In this document: piece by piece, positions 44,236 to 53,502 of the stretch
How the letters are laid out: each line of letters opens with the position of its first letter
How positions within the stretch are numbered: the first letter of the stretch is position 1
Assembly: GCF_001683915.1 (NCBI RefSeq)
Contig: NZ_LXTT01000101.1
Span: 59,937 to 123,936, forward strand
DNA from: Allomuricauda sp. CP2A
Lineage (GTDB): Bacteria; Bacteroidota; Bacteroidia; Flavobacteriales; Flavobacteriaceae
Length of the DNA stretch: 64,000 bases
Direction of reading: 5' to 3'
The notes under the pieces: generated by a model
Databases searched by the model: none
Told to the model about the DNA's origin: nothing
The model's input: the letters and a program-made list of their open reading frames with translations, nothing else
Translations under genes and position numbers: made by a program

Positions 44236-46023
44236 ATGTCCTACCCATCCATCAATGTACAAATCAGTTCACTGCCCAACAGTCCAGGGGTATACCAGTT
44301 TTATGATGTTGATGGGAAAATTTTATATGTGGGCAAGGCCAAGAACCTAAAAAAGCGGGTGTCTTCCTATTTCAACAAAAAACAGGAGTACGGCAAAACC
44401 CGGGTATTGGTCAAAAAGATACACCACATTAAGCATATTGTGGTTCCCACAGAGTCTGATGCCCTGCTCTTGGAAAACAACTTGATCAAAAAGTTGAAGC
44501 CTCGATATAATGTAATGCTGAGGGATGACAAGTCCTACCCCTGGATCTGCATTAAGAATGAGCGTTTTCCCAGGGTCTTCCCAACCCGGAAACTCATCAA
44601 GGACGGGTCGGAATATTATGGCCCCTACACCAGCATGAAAACGGTGAGGACCCTTTTGGATTTGATCAAAAGTTTGTACCCACTGCGCACGTGCAACTAT
44701 GACCTGTCCGAAGAAAAAATTACGGCCGGAAAATACAAAGTGTGCTTGGAATATCATTTGGGCAATTGTCTGGGCCCCTGCGAAGGCTTGCAGAGCGAAG
44801 CCGAATACCGCGGACAGATTGAGGACATCAGACAGATCATAAAGGGAAACCTAAGGAACTCGTTGCAGGCCTTTAAACAGCAAATGAAAATTTTTGCAGA
44901 GGAAATGGAGTTTGAAAAGGCCCAGCGCATCAAGGAAAAAATAGATGTTTTGGAAAACTATCAGGCCAAATCAACCGTGGTCAATCCCAAGATCAATAAT
45001 GTGGATGTGTTCAGTATCGTGTCCGATGAGACCCATGCCTATATAAACTTTCTGCAATTGTCCCACGGATCCATTGTTCGGTCACACACCATGGAAATCA
45101 AGAAGAAATTGGATGAGACCGATGAAGAATTGTTGCAATTGGCCATTACGGAGATCAGGCAGCGGTTCAATTCGCAATCCAAGGAGATCTATCTGCCTTT
45201 TCCGGTTGCCGTTGAGGATACCCTAAAAGTAAGTATGCCAAAATTGGGAGATAAGCGCAGGATTTTGGAACTTTCAGAACGCAATGCCCGTTTTTATCGT
45301 CAGGATCGATTGAAACAGATCAAAATAACAGATCCGGACAGGCATACCAAAAGAATCATGGCCCAGATGAAAGCGGATCTAAGGCTTTCTACCGAGCCCA
45401 CACATATTGAGTGTTTTGACAATTCCAACATCCAAGGAAGCAACCCTGTGGCCGCCTGTGTTGTCTTTAAGAATGGAAGGCCCTCCAAAAAGGACTATCG
45501 ACATTTCAATATAAAAACAGTGGAAGGCCCGGATGATTTTGCAAGTATGGAGGAAGTGGTGTTTAGGCGGTACAAAAGATTGCTCAACGAAGAGGAGCCC
45601 CTGCCACAGCTCATTGTTATTGATGGGGGAAAAGGCCAACTGTCATCAGCCCTAAAAAGTTTGGAGGCGCTAGGACTTAGAGGAAAGATAGCCATCATTG
45701 GTATTGCCAAGCGGTTGGAGGAAATCTATTTTCCGGACGATCCGGTCCCATTGTATTTGGATAAAAGGTCAGAGACCTTAAAAATTATACAACAACTAAG
45801 GAACGAAGCCCACCGATTTGGGATCACCCACCACAGGAACAAGAGAAGCAAAGGTGCCATTGGTTCCGAACTGGAAAGCATAGAGGGTATTGGGAAAAAG
45901 ACCACCGAACAATTGCTGAAGAATTTTAAATCGGTAAAAAGAATAAAAGAGGCCACCATTGAAAGTCTAGCTGAATCCGTGGGGATGGCTAAGGCAAAAA
46001 AAATCTATAAATCCTTTCACTGA
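44236..46023 (+). CDS. uvrC: excinuclease ABC subunit C
   Basis: 595 residues with all domains in order: GIY-YIG nuclease (GVYQFYDVDGKILYVGKAKN, about 15-95), a Cys-containing segment, UVR domain (EFEKAQRIKEKIDVLENY, about 222-250), RNase H-like nuclease (IECFDNSNIQG, about 390-540) and C-terminal double HhH (LESIEGIGKKTTEQLL). It makes both cuts in nucleotide excision repair with UvrB. The patatin gene starts 7 bp later, so they are co-transcribed. Confidence 0.95.
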   Translation: MSYPSINVQISSLPNSPGVYQFYDVDGKILYVGKAKNLKKRVSSYFNKKQEYGKTRVLVKKIHHIKHIVVPTESDALLLENNLIKKLKPRYNVMLRDDKSYPWICIKNERFPRVFPTRKLIKDGSEYYGPYTSMKTVRTLLDLIKSLYPLRTCNYDLSEEKITAGKYKVCLEYHLGNCLGPCEGLQSEAEYRGQIEDIRQIIKGNLRNSLQAFKQQMKIFAEEMEFEKAQRIKEKIDVLENYQAKSTVVNPKINNVDVFSIVSDETHAYINFLQLSHGSIVRSHTMEIKKKLDETDEELLQLAITEIRQRFNSQSKEIYLPFPVAVEDTLKVSMPKLGDKRRILELSERNARFYRQDRLKQIKITDPDRHTKRIMAQMKADLRLSTEPTHIECFDNSNIQGSNPVAACVVFKNGRPSKKDYRHFNIKTVEGPDDFASMEEVVFRRYKRLLNEEEPLPQLIVIDGGKGQLSSALKSLEALGLRGKIAIIGIAKRLEEIYFPDDPVPLYLDKRSETLKIIQQLRNEAHRFGITHHRNKRSKGAIGSELESIEGIGKKTTEQLLKNFKSVKRIKEATIESLAESVGMAKAKKIYKSFH

Positions 46024-46030
46024 TACCGCT

Positions 46031-48301
46031 ATGGGCTTAAAATATATTTTTTTAACACTGACCTTTATATTTTTTGAGGTTATGGGCATGGCCCAGGCCC
46101 CTGAAAAGGATGTGCCGCCCAAAGTTGGCCTGGTCCTTAGCGGTGGAGGTGCCAAAGGATTGGCCCATATTGGGGTCCTCAAGGTAATTGAGGAGGCGGG
46201 AGTAAAGGTGGATTATATTGGGGGCACCAGCATGGGAGCCATTGTGGGAGCCTTATATGCCTCGGGATACTCTGCACAAGAACTTGATTCCATCTTTAGG
46301 GTAACCGATTTCACCAAACTTATCCAGGACAACGTGCCCCGGGGAGCCAAGACTTTTTATGAGAAAGAAGATTCTGAACGATATGCCCTGACCCTGCCCT
46401 TTACAGATTTCAGTGTTTCCTTTCCGCAAGCAATTTCTGGAGGCCAGAACATTTTTAACGAGTTGGTCCGCTTGCTGTTCCATGTCAAGGATGTGCACGA
46501 TTTTAAAAAATTGCCCATCCCTTTTTTGTGCGTGGCCACCAATGTGGAAACAGGCCAAGAGGTATTGTTGGACCATGGATACCTGCCCGAGGCCATCATG
46601 GCCAGCGGAACGTTTCCATCGCTTTTTGAGCCGTCCGAAATTGACGGGGATATACTGGTTGACGGTGGAGTGGTCAACAACTACCCCATCGACAAAATAA
46701 AAGATTTGGGGGCCGATATCATTATTGGTGTGGATGTGCAGCACGATTTATCTACAAGGGAATCCCTGTTATCGGCTACGGAAATTTTACTGCAGATCAA
46801 TAACTACAGGACGGTTAACGATATGAAAAAGAAGTCCGAAGCAACGGATATATACATCAGACCGGACATTGAAGAATTTTCGGTAATCGACTTTGGAAAA
46901 AGCGCAGCAATTGTGAAAAGTGGGGAAGAGGCCGCCAAGGAAATGATGCAAGAATTGGAAACATTGGCCCAAAGCCAGAATAAAACGGAAACACGCAAGA
47001 AGCGGATCCAACCCATGGACAGCCTAACCATTAACAGGATGATCATTAGGGGGAACGATCAATATACCCGGGGATATATCAAAGGAAAGCTAAGGTTTAA
47101 TTTGGCAGAAAAAATTTCGTTCAATGATCTAAAGCAAGGTATCAACAACCTATCGGCAACGGGGAATTTTAAAGCTATACGGTATGAGTTGATTTCCAAC
47201 GGGCTTGGCACGGATTTGATTCTAAAACTAAAGGAGAACCCCACCAAAATGTTCTTGAAACTATCCGCACATTATGATGACCTGTACAAAAGTGCGGCCC
47301 TAATAAACCTTACCAAAAAGAATTTTTTGATGAAGGATGATGTGGCTTCCTTTGATTTTATTTTAGGAGACCATTTGCGGTACAATATGCAATATTATCT
47401 GGACAAAGGATACTATTGGAGTTTTGGGATCAACTCCAAGTTTACCGATTTTGATGAGGAAGTTGATTTTGGTTTGATTCGCTCCAACTTTAGTGTGCCC
47501 AATGATCCCAATATTCGCGAAATAAATTTGGATGTTACCGATTTGACCAACCAGATTTATTTACAGACCGTATTGCAAGAGGAATTTGCCTTTACCATTG
47601 GGGCAGAGCACAAACTGTTGCGTTACAGCACAAGAACCCTTAACCAATTGGATGGAGAAGCGGCGGAAGAATCGTTGATAGACCCTCCGGAAAGGACATT
47701 TTTTGAAAACTCAAATTACTTCAGTGCTTTTGGAAAAATCACCTTGGACACCTATGACGACAAATATTTTCCGACCAAGGGCCTGTATTTTGACAGTGAT
47801 TTTCATCTATATCTCTTTTCATCGGATTTCAATGATAATTTCAGGGAGTTTTCCGTCGCAAAGGCAAAATTGGGAACTGTAATTCCCTTTTCCCACAACC
47901 TCAGCTTTAATTTGGAAGCTGAAGGAGGGGTTAAATTAGGGACTTCGGCCATCACCTCTTTTGATTTTGTGCTTGGCGGTTTTGGAAACGACTTTGTGAA
48001 CAATTTTGTTCCCTTCTTTGGATATGACTTTCTAAGTCTTCCCGGGAACAGTTTTGTAAAGCTCTATGGAAGATTGGACTACAGATTTGCCCCAAAGAAC
48101 CACCTGCTCTTATCGGCAAATTTTGCCAATGTGGAAGATGACCTTTTTAGGACAGGGGACTGGTTTTCAGAGCCCAGTTTTTCCGGTTATGGAATAGGCT
48201 ATGGTTTTGAGTCGTTCATAGGGCCCATCCAAGTATATTATTCTTGGACCCCAGAGATAAAAAATGACAGTATTTTCTTCAGTATAGGCTATTGGTTCTA
48301 A
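46031..48301 (+). CDS. patatin-like phospholipase fused to POTRA/BamA-type barrel (type Vd-like)
   Basis: 756 residues. Signal peptide ending MAQA, patatin domain (about 36-300) with GGGAKG oxyanion motif, GTSMG nucleophile Ser and DGGVVNNYP with the catalytic Asp. A POTRA-like domain (about 330-400) and a 16-strand barrel (about 410-756, ending in Phe) follow. This arrangement is that of PlpD-type Vd autotransporters, which carry a lipase on the cell surface or in the periplasm. In Bacteroidota such proteins usually remain whole. Second gene of a unit with uvrC. Confidence 0.88.
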   Translation: MGLKYIFLTLTFIFFEVMGMAQAPEKDVPPKVGLVLSGGGAKGLAHIGVLKVIEEAGVKVDYIGGTSMGAIVGALYASGYSAQELDSIFRVTDFTKLIQDNVPRGAKTFYEKEDSERYALTLPFTDFSVSFPQAISGGQNIFNELVRLLFHVKDVHDFKKLPIPFLCVATNVETGQEVLLDHGYLPEAIMASGTFPSLFEPSEIDGDILVDGGVVNNYPIDKIKDLGADIIIGVDVQHDLSTRESLLSATEILLQINNYRTVNDMKKKSEATDIYIRPDIEEFSVIDFGKSAAIVKSGEEAAKEMMQELETLAQSQNKTETRKKRIQPMDSLTINRMIIRGNDQYTRGYIKGKLRFNLAEKISFNDLKQGINNLSATGNFKAIRYELISNGLGTDLILKLKENPTKMFLKLSAHYDDLYKSAALINLTKKNFLMKDDVASFDFILGDHLRYNMQYYLDKGYYWSFGINSKFTDFDEEVDFGLIRSNFSVPNDPNIREINLDVTDLTNQIYLQTVLQEEFAFTIGAEHKLLRYSTRTLNQLDGEAAEESLIDPPERTFFENSNYFSAFGKITLDTYDDKYFPTKGLYFDSDFHLYLFSSDFNDNFREFSVAKAKLGTVIPFSHNLSFNLEAEGGVKLGTSAITSFDFVLGGFGNDFVNNFVPFFGYDFLSLPGNSFVKLYGRLDYRFAPKNHLLLSANFANVEDDLFRTGDWFSEPSFSGYGIGYGFESFIGPIQVYYSWTPEIKNDSIFFSIGYWF

Positions 48302-48637
48302 TTTGGGGGCATTCATCCAACACCCCATTTTTCTTAAGAATTTGCCAAAAAAAGCCGGCAAATCCATCAAAATGGAACAAGTTAAGTTAAAGTCCGTTAA
48401 AAACTTATTTTCCTACAGAACCATGGCGTATCTTTACATCACATAAGGGGTGGTTCCCTTATAACTTTAAGTATTGGTTTTTCATAATTTAAAGTTTGGT
48501 TGGTTATTTAGGAAAAGCCCAGTTTTAAGACTGGGCTTTTTTTTGTACATAATATTTTGGAATAACTTTTGTTTAAATAAGTGTAAAGCGCATAGCCCCA
48601 AAAGCGATTTTATTAATTTTATTCAATAAAAAGGGTC
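48302..48637. other. 336-bp intergenic region with small ORF, hairpins and shared box
   Basis: A 24-codon frame (48372-48446; begins MEQVKLKSVKNLF) ends in a 7-bp hairpin ATAAGGG/CCCTTAT. The 15-mer TTGGTTGGTTATTTA follows at 48496-48510 and a strong terminator comes after it. The same order, including the exact 15-mer, is found at 14.4 kb. A small RNA or peptide gene is possible; otherwise this is the trailer of the patatin gene. Confidence 0.4.
48513..48548 (+). terminator. strong Rho-independent terminator
   Basis: 11-bp perfect stem (AAAAGCCCAGT / ACTGGGCTTTT), 6-nt loop, followed by T residues. It separates the uvrC-patatin unit from the DUF3108 gene. Confidence 0.88.
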
Positions 48638-49417
48638 ATGAAAAAGACATTGATCGTACTCATCCTACTTATGGCTACGTCTGCATTTGGGCAAAAATTC
48701 CAACCAGCGTACAAATCGGGTGAATGGCTAAAATTTCGAATCCACTATGGAATTCTCAATGCAAGCTATGCCACATTGCACTTAACCTCGGACACCCTGG
48801 ACAGCATTCCAGTATACCATGTTGTGGGCGAGGGGAAGACCACCGGTTTTGCCAGTATTTTTTTTAAGGTGGACGACACCTATGAAAGCTATTTTGGCCG
48901 TAAAAATGGAAAGCCGTATCGATTTATCAGAAAAATAGACGAAGGCGGCTACACCAAGGATATAGAAATCGACTTCAATTACAAAGAAGAAATGGCCGTT
49001 CTTCGGGACAACAAGAATGGGACACAAAAGCGGATTCCGGTACACAATAAAATCCAGGACCTTATCTCTGCTTCCTATTTTATGAGGAACAACTATAACC
49101 TTGAAGAGTTTGAGGAAGGCGACTTCATAAATTTGGATATGTTGTTCGATGATGATGGCGTTTTTCAATTTAAACTGAAATATTTGGGAAAAGAAGTGCT
49201 CCGGACCAAGTTTGGAAAGGTGGAATGTCTTAAATTTAGACCCTTGGTTCAATCGGGCCGTGTTTTTAAGGAAAAAGAAAGCCTTACCCTTTGGGTTTCA
49301 AACGATTTGAATAAAATCCCAGTACGGATAAAGGCCGATTTGGCCGTAGGGTCCTTAAAAGCAGATTTGGAGGCCTACAACGGACTAAGAAACCAGTTTA
49401 AAATAATAATGGATTAG
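48638..49417 (+). CDS. DUF3108 family secreted protein
   Basis: 259 residues with a signal peptide ending SAFGQ. The DUF3108 pattern is clear: SGEWLKFRIHYGILNASYATL, then YESYFGRKNGKPYRFIRKIDEGGYTK. It is a beta-rich periplasmic protein; relatives such as LolA-like periplasmic carriers share the form, but function is not proven. First gene of a run that continues with tryptophan dioxygenase, the M23 lipoprotein and pgi. Confidence 0.8.
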   Translation: MKKTLIVLILLMATSAFGQKFQPAYKSGEWLKFRIHYGILNASYATLHLTSDTLDSIPVYHVVGEGKTTGFASIFFKVDDTYESYFGRKNGKPYRFIRKIDEGGYTKDIEIDFNYKEEMAVLRDNKNGTQKRIPVHNKIQDLISASYFMRNNYNLEEFEEGDFINLDMLFDDDGVFQFKLKYLGKEVLRTKFGKVECLKFRPLVQSGRVFKEKESLTLWVSNDLNKIPVRIKADLAVGSLKADLEAYNGLRNQFKIIMD

Positions 49418-49427
49418 ATTAGTTTGG

Positions 49428-50414
49428 ATGAAGAATGATGAGCGAATTGAGTCCCAAATCAACAAGCTTGAAGAAAAGTACAAAAACTCTGGACAAGACC
49501 TAAGCTCGTACCTCGATGGTTTGCTCTACCAGAGATACCTTACGTATTGGGACTACATACATTTGGATACCTTGTTGAGCCTTCAAGTGCCGCGGACCCA
49601 TTTCCCCGATGAAGAGATTTTCATCATGTACCACCAGATTACCGAGCTCTATTTTAAACTGATCATCCACGAACAAAAGCAGATTGTAGAGGACCGATCC
49701 CAAGACCTTCGGTTCTTTATTGAAAAGGCAAATAGGATCAATAACTACTTCAAGGCCCTCATTTCTTCATTCAGTATAATGATAAAAGGCATGGAGCGGG
49801 AACAATTCCTTCGGTACCGGATGGCCTTGCTGCCCGCCAGTGGATTTCAGTCCGCCCAATACAGAATGATAGAGATCTACGCCACCCCTTTGGAAAATTT
49901 GGTGCACCATACAGAACGTGATGATTTTTCATCCAAAGATGGCGTTGAGGAACTTTTTGAGCATATATATTGGAAGAAAGGGGCCACGGACAGGGACACC
50001 GGAGAAAAAACCTTGACCTTGAAACAATTTGAGATTCGCTATACCCCAAGGTTGTTGCGTATTGCCAACCAGGTCAAGGACAGCACCATTTACCAAAAAT
50101 ACCTGCAACTGCCCGAAGCTTCCAGGAATAATAATGAGCTCATAAAAGCGTTAAAAGAGTTGGACATGAACGCCAACGTAAATTGGCCGTTGATGCACAT
50201 GGGCTCCGCCTACAGGTATCTGGCCAAGGAAAACCAAGAAATTGATGCCACTGGAGGCACCAATTGGAAACAGTTTTTACCGCCCAGTTTTCAGAAAATA
50301 ATATTTTTCCCAACTTTGTACTCAGAAAATGAGCTGGATACGTGGGGAAAACAGTGGGTGGACCATATATTTAATCCGGCAAACAAGCAATACAAGGAAA
50401 AGGAACAAGATTAG
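49428..50414 (+). CDS. kynA: tryptophan 2,3-dioxygenase
   Basis: 328 residues. Family motifs are LLSLQVPRTHFPDEEIFIMYHQITELYFKL in two neighbouring stretches (active-site His in YHQITEL), the heme-ligand His in LMHMGSAYRYL, and ATGGTNW near the substrate amino group. It is a cytoplasmic heme enzyme that opens tryptophan to N-formylkynurenine. 3-Hydroxyanthranilate dioxygenase, a later step, is encoded 40 kb away; the intermediate steps are outside this window. The next gene begins 1 bp after its stop. Confidence 0.9.
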   Translation: MKNDERIESQINKLEEKYKNSGQDLSSYLDGLLYQRYLTYWDYIHLDTLLSLQVPRTHFPDEEIFIMYHQITELYFKLIIHEQKQIVEDRSQDLRFFIEKANRINNYFKALISSFSIMIKGMEREQFLRYRMALLPASGFQSAQYRMIEIYATPLENLVHHTERDDFSSKDGVEELFEHIYWKKGATDRDTGEKTLTLKQFEIRYTPRLLRIANQVKDSTIYQKYLQLPEASRNNNELIKALKELDMNANVNWPLMHMGSAYRYLAKENQEIDATGGTNWKQFLPPSFQKIIFFPTLYSENELDTWGKQWVDHIFNPANKQYKEKEQD

Positions 50415-50415
50415 A

Positions 50416-51696
50416 ATGCGAATAATTATTGGGGCAATTTTGGCACTGGTGGTTCTGGTGTCGTGCAAAGAAGACAAGGTTTTGGTAAGTGATGAGTTGG
50501 TTAAGGTGGAAACCATTGAAAAACCACCCATCACCCATTTCGGTTTTAACTTGGACAACTTTAATGTAGTCCACGATACTGTTCGTCGAGGCGATAGTTT
50601 TGGGGAACTTATGCTGAAAAACAAGGTGGACTATCCAAAAATCGCCACAATTTCAGAAAGCTATAAAGACACTTTTGATGTACGAAAGATTCAGGTGGGC
50701 AAACCGTATACCATTCTTAAATCCAAGGACACCTCTGAAATCGCCGAAATTTTCATTTATCAAAATGACAAGATCAATTATACTGTTGTTGATTTAAGGG
50801 ATAGTGTAAAAGCCTACAAGAGCAAGAAAAAGGTGAAATTGGTCGAGCGTGAGATAGGTGGTATTATTGACCATAGTTTGTCCATGTCCATTGATACGTT
50901 GGGAGTAGATTACAACCTAACCTTTGCACTTTCCGATATTTATGCCTGGACTATTGATTTTGGACGATTGGACAAAGGTGACAGATTCAAGGTGATATTT
51001 GATGAGCGTTATATCAATGATAGCATTTATGCAGGAATTGGTGCTGTAAAGGCAGCATATTTTGAGCACAAAGGAAAAACCATCTATGCTTTTCCTTACA
51101 TCTCAGATGCAACCAACAATATTTTAGAGTATTTTGATCAAGACGCGAATAATTTAAGAAGCACCTTTTTGCGGGCTCCGGTTAAATTCAAGTATCGGTT
51201 ATCGTCCCGGTATAACCTGAAAAGAAGGATTGCTTACTACGGGTATAAAGTAAGGCCCCACAAAGGAACTGATTATGCCGCTCCCATTGGCACGCCCATT
51301 GTGGCCACTGCAGATGGAACCGTTACCGAATCGACCCGTAGGGGGGGAAATGGTAAATACGTAAAAATTAGACACAACGACACGTACAGCACCCAATATC
51401 TACACATGAGGGCCCAAAACGTAAAACGAGGTGACTTTGTGCGTCAAGGTGATGTAATTGGTTGGGTCGGAATGACGGGAAACACAGGAGGCCCACACGT
51501 TTGCTATCGTTTTTGGAAGAATGGAAGACAGGTAGACCCCCTTAAGGAAGAACTCCCCGCCGCGGAACCCATCGCAGATTCATTGCGTGCCGACTATTTA
51601 TTGCACATTCAACCGTTGCGCGATCAATTAGATTGTATCGAATTAATAGAACCAACCCCCGAACTCGAAGAAACGCTCATAACCTATAACCAGTAA
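50416..51696 (+). CDS. M23 family peptidase lipoprotein with altered zinc site
   Basis: 426 residues. Lipobox LVVLVSC (Cys17). A long N-terminal region with LysM-like and DUF-like strands precedes the LytM domain (about 275-385). Zinc ligands His282 and Asp286 (PHKGTD) and the catalytic His330 (YLHM) are intact. The HxH motif reads HVC (His361, Cys363), so the last zinc ligand is Cys. Peptidoglycan endopeptidase action is likely if Cys binds zinc. The stop overlaps the pgi start by one base (TAATG). Confidence 0.85.
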   Translation: MRIIIGAILALVVLVSCKEDKVLVSDELVKVETIEKPPITHFGFNLDNFNVVHDTVRRGDSFGELMLKNKVDYPKIATISESYKDTFDVRKIQVGKPYTILKSKDTSEIAEIFIYQNDKINYTVVDLRDSVKAYKSKKKVKLVEREIGGIIDHSLSMSIDTLGVDYNLTFALSDIYAWTIDFGRLDKGDRFKVIFDERYINDSIYAGIGAVKAAYFEHKGKTIYAFPYISDATNNILEYFDQDANNLRSTFLRAPVKFKYRLSSRYNLKRRIAYYGYKVRPHKGTDYAAPIGTPIVATADGTVTESTRRGGNGKYVKIRHNDTYSTQYLHMRAQNVKRGDFVRQGDVIGWVGMTGNTGGPHVCYRFWKNGRQVDPLKEELPAAEPIADSLRADYLLHIQPLRDQLDCIELIEPTPELEETLITYNQ

Positions 51697-53333
51697 TGGC
51701 CTTACCCAAAATCAACCCAACTACTACCCACGCTTGGAAAAAACTTTCAGAACACTATAACGAAAACAAGGACACCCACCTAAGACAACTTTTTGCCCAA
51801 GATGCTGATAGGGGAAAAACATTCTGCATTCAGTGGGATGATTTTTTGGTGGACTACTCAAAAAACCGGATCACAGCAGATACGTTTTCCCTTTTACTGG
51901 ATTTGGCCGAAGAAGTAAAGCTCAAAGAAGCCATGGCCAGTTATTTTGGAGGGAAATTGATCAATCAGACTGAGGGAAGGGCCGTACTCCACACTGCACT
52001 TCGGGCAAAAAAGAATGATAAAGTTTATGTGGATGGTGAAAATATTGTTGCGGAGGTTTACGAAGTAAAGGAAAAGATCAAATCGTTTTCCGAAGCAGTA
52101 ATCTCTGGAAATAAAAAAGGATTTACTGGAAAAGCCTTCACCGATGTGGTCAATATTGGTATTGGGGGATCAGACCTAGGGCCCGCGATGGTCACCGAAG
52201 CCTTGAAATTCTACAAGAACCACTTAAAAACCCATTTTGTCAGCAATGTGGATGGTGATCATGTGCATGAGGTCTTGAAAGAACTCAATCCAGAGACCAC
52301 CTTGTTCATTATCGTTTCCAAGTCCTTTACCACCCAAGAAACGCTGAGCAATGCCCTCACCATTAAAAAATGGTTTTTGGAACACGCATCGCAAAAAGAT
52401 GTTGCCAAACATTTTGTTGCCGTTTCCACCAATCTTGAAAAAATTGAGGAGTTTGGCATAGCGGATGACAATGTATTCCCCATGTGGGATTGGGTTGGAG
52501 GCCGTTTTTCGCTTTGGAGTGCCGTTGGACTTTCCATTGCCCTTTCGGTAGGCTATCAAAATTTTGATGACCTGCTTTCCGGTGCCCATGCCATGGACAA
52601 TCATTTTAAAGAAACCCCTTTCTCAGAAAACATTCCTGTTATTTTGGCCTTGTTGAGCATTTGGTACAACAATTTTTATGGTGCAGAGACCGAGGCCATC
52701 ATTCCCTACACACAATACCTGCATCGTTTTTCGGCCTATTTGCAACAAGGCATTATGGAAAGTAACGGGAAGAGTGTGGACCGAGCTGGAGATAGAGTGG
52801 GGCACGAGACCGGGACCATTATTTGGGGAGAGCCGGGAACCAATTCCCAACACGCCTTTTTTCAATTGATCCATCAAGGCACAAAATTGATCCCTACCGA
52901 TTTTATCGGCTTCAAGAGATCATTGCATGGCGATGTGGACCATCACAATAAATTAATGGCCAATTTCTTCGCCCAGACCGAGGCATTGATGAACGGAAAG
53001 ACCGCTGATGAGGTCAAAAAGGAATTGGAAGCACAGAATATATCCGAAGAAGAACAAAAATCGTTGCTCCCGTTCAAAGTGTTTGAAGGCAACAAACCTA
53101 CCAACACCATCTTGATTCAGAAACTCACCCCCAAGAACTTAGGGGCCTTGATTGCCCTTTATGAGCACAAAATCTTTGTGCAGGGAATTGTTTGGAACAT
53201 TTTCAGTTATGATCAATGGGGTGTGGAATTGGGCAAGCAATTGGCCAAGACCATTTTGGCCGACATTGAAAATTCAGAAATTGGCAAACATGACGCTTCC
53301 ACATTGAATCTTCTCCATTTTTTTAAGAGCTAA
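51696..53333 (+). CDS. pgi: glucose-6-phosphate isomerase
   Basis: 545 residues. Signatures are [37 protein letters not shown] with the catalytic Glu/His region, and the C-terminal lysine in the KQLAKTIL helix. It links glucose 6-phosphate and fructose 6-phosphate, and so receives the product of the amylosucrase-fructokinase operon. Coupled to the M23 gene by a 1-bp overlap. Confidence 0.95.
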   Translation: MALPKINPTTTHAWKKLSEHYNENKDTHLRQLFAQDADRGKTFCIQWDDFLVDYSKNRITADTFSLLLDLAEEVKLKEAMASYFGGKLINQTEGRAVLHTALRAKKNDKVYVDGENIVAEVYEVKEKIKSFSEAVISGNKKGFTGKAFTDVVNIGIGGSDLGPAMVTEALKFYKNHLKTHFVSNVDGDHVHEVLKELNPETTLFIIVSKSFTTQETLSNALTIKKWFLEHASQKDVAKHFVAVSTNLEKIEEFGIADDNVFPMWDWVGGRFSLWSAVGLSIALSVGYQNFDDLLSGAHAMDNHFKETPFSENIPVILALLSIWYNNFYGAETEAIIPYTQYLHRFSAYLQQGIMESNGKSVDRAGDRVGHETGTIIWGEPGTNSQHAFFQLIHQGTKLIPTDFIGFKRSLHGDVDHHNKLMANFFAQTEALMNGKTADEVKKELEAQNISEEEQKSLLPFKVFEGNKPTNTILIQKLTPKNLGALIALYEHKIFVQGIVWNIFSYDQWGVELGKQLAKTILADIENSEIGKHDASTLNLLHFFKS

Positions 53334-53376
53334 ACAGGCAGTTTTTGATTTGTAAGGAAAAACCTTAAGCATTTGT

Positions 53377-53435
53377 TTGTCAACTGCTTTTCTTTGTTAA
53401 TTTTGTGTTAACTGTAACACTTTCATTTAACTTTG
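53377..53435 (+). promoter_or_regulatory. tandem promoters for the TonB receptor gene
   Basis: P1: TTG at 53377-53379, 18-bp spacer, TAATTTTG at 53398-53405. P2: TTG at 53403-53405, 22-bp spacer, TAACTTTG at 53428-53435. The -7 box of P1 provides the TTG of P2, so the two compete for one polymerase. The leader would be about 60-90 nt. Confidence 0.55.
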
Positions 53436-53502
53436 ACTTAATCGCTGTATGTCAAAAATGAAGCACTTTTGCAGGGCAAATTAAACACTTAAACACTAAA
53501 AA

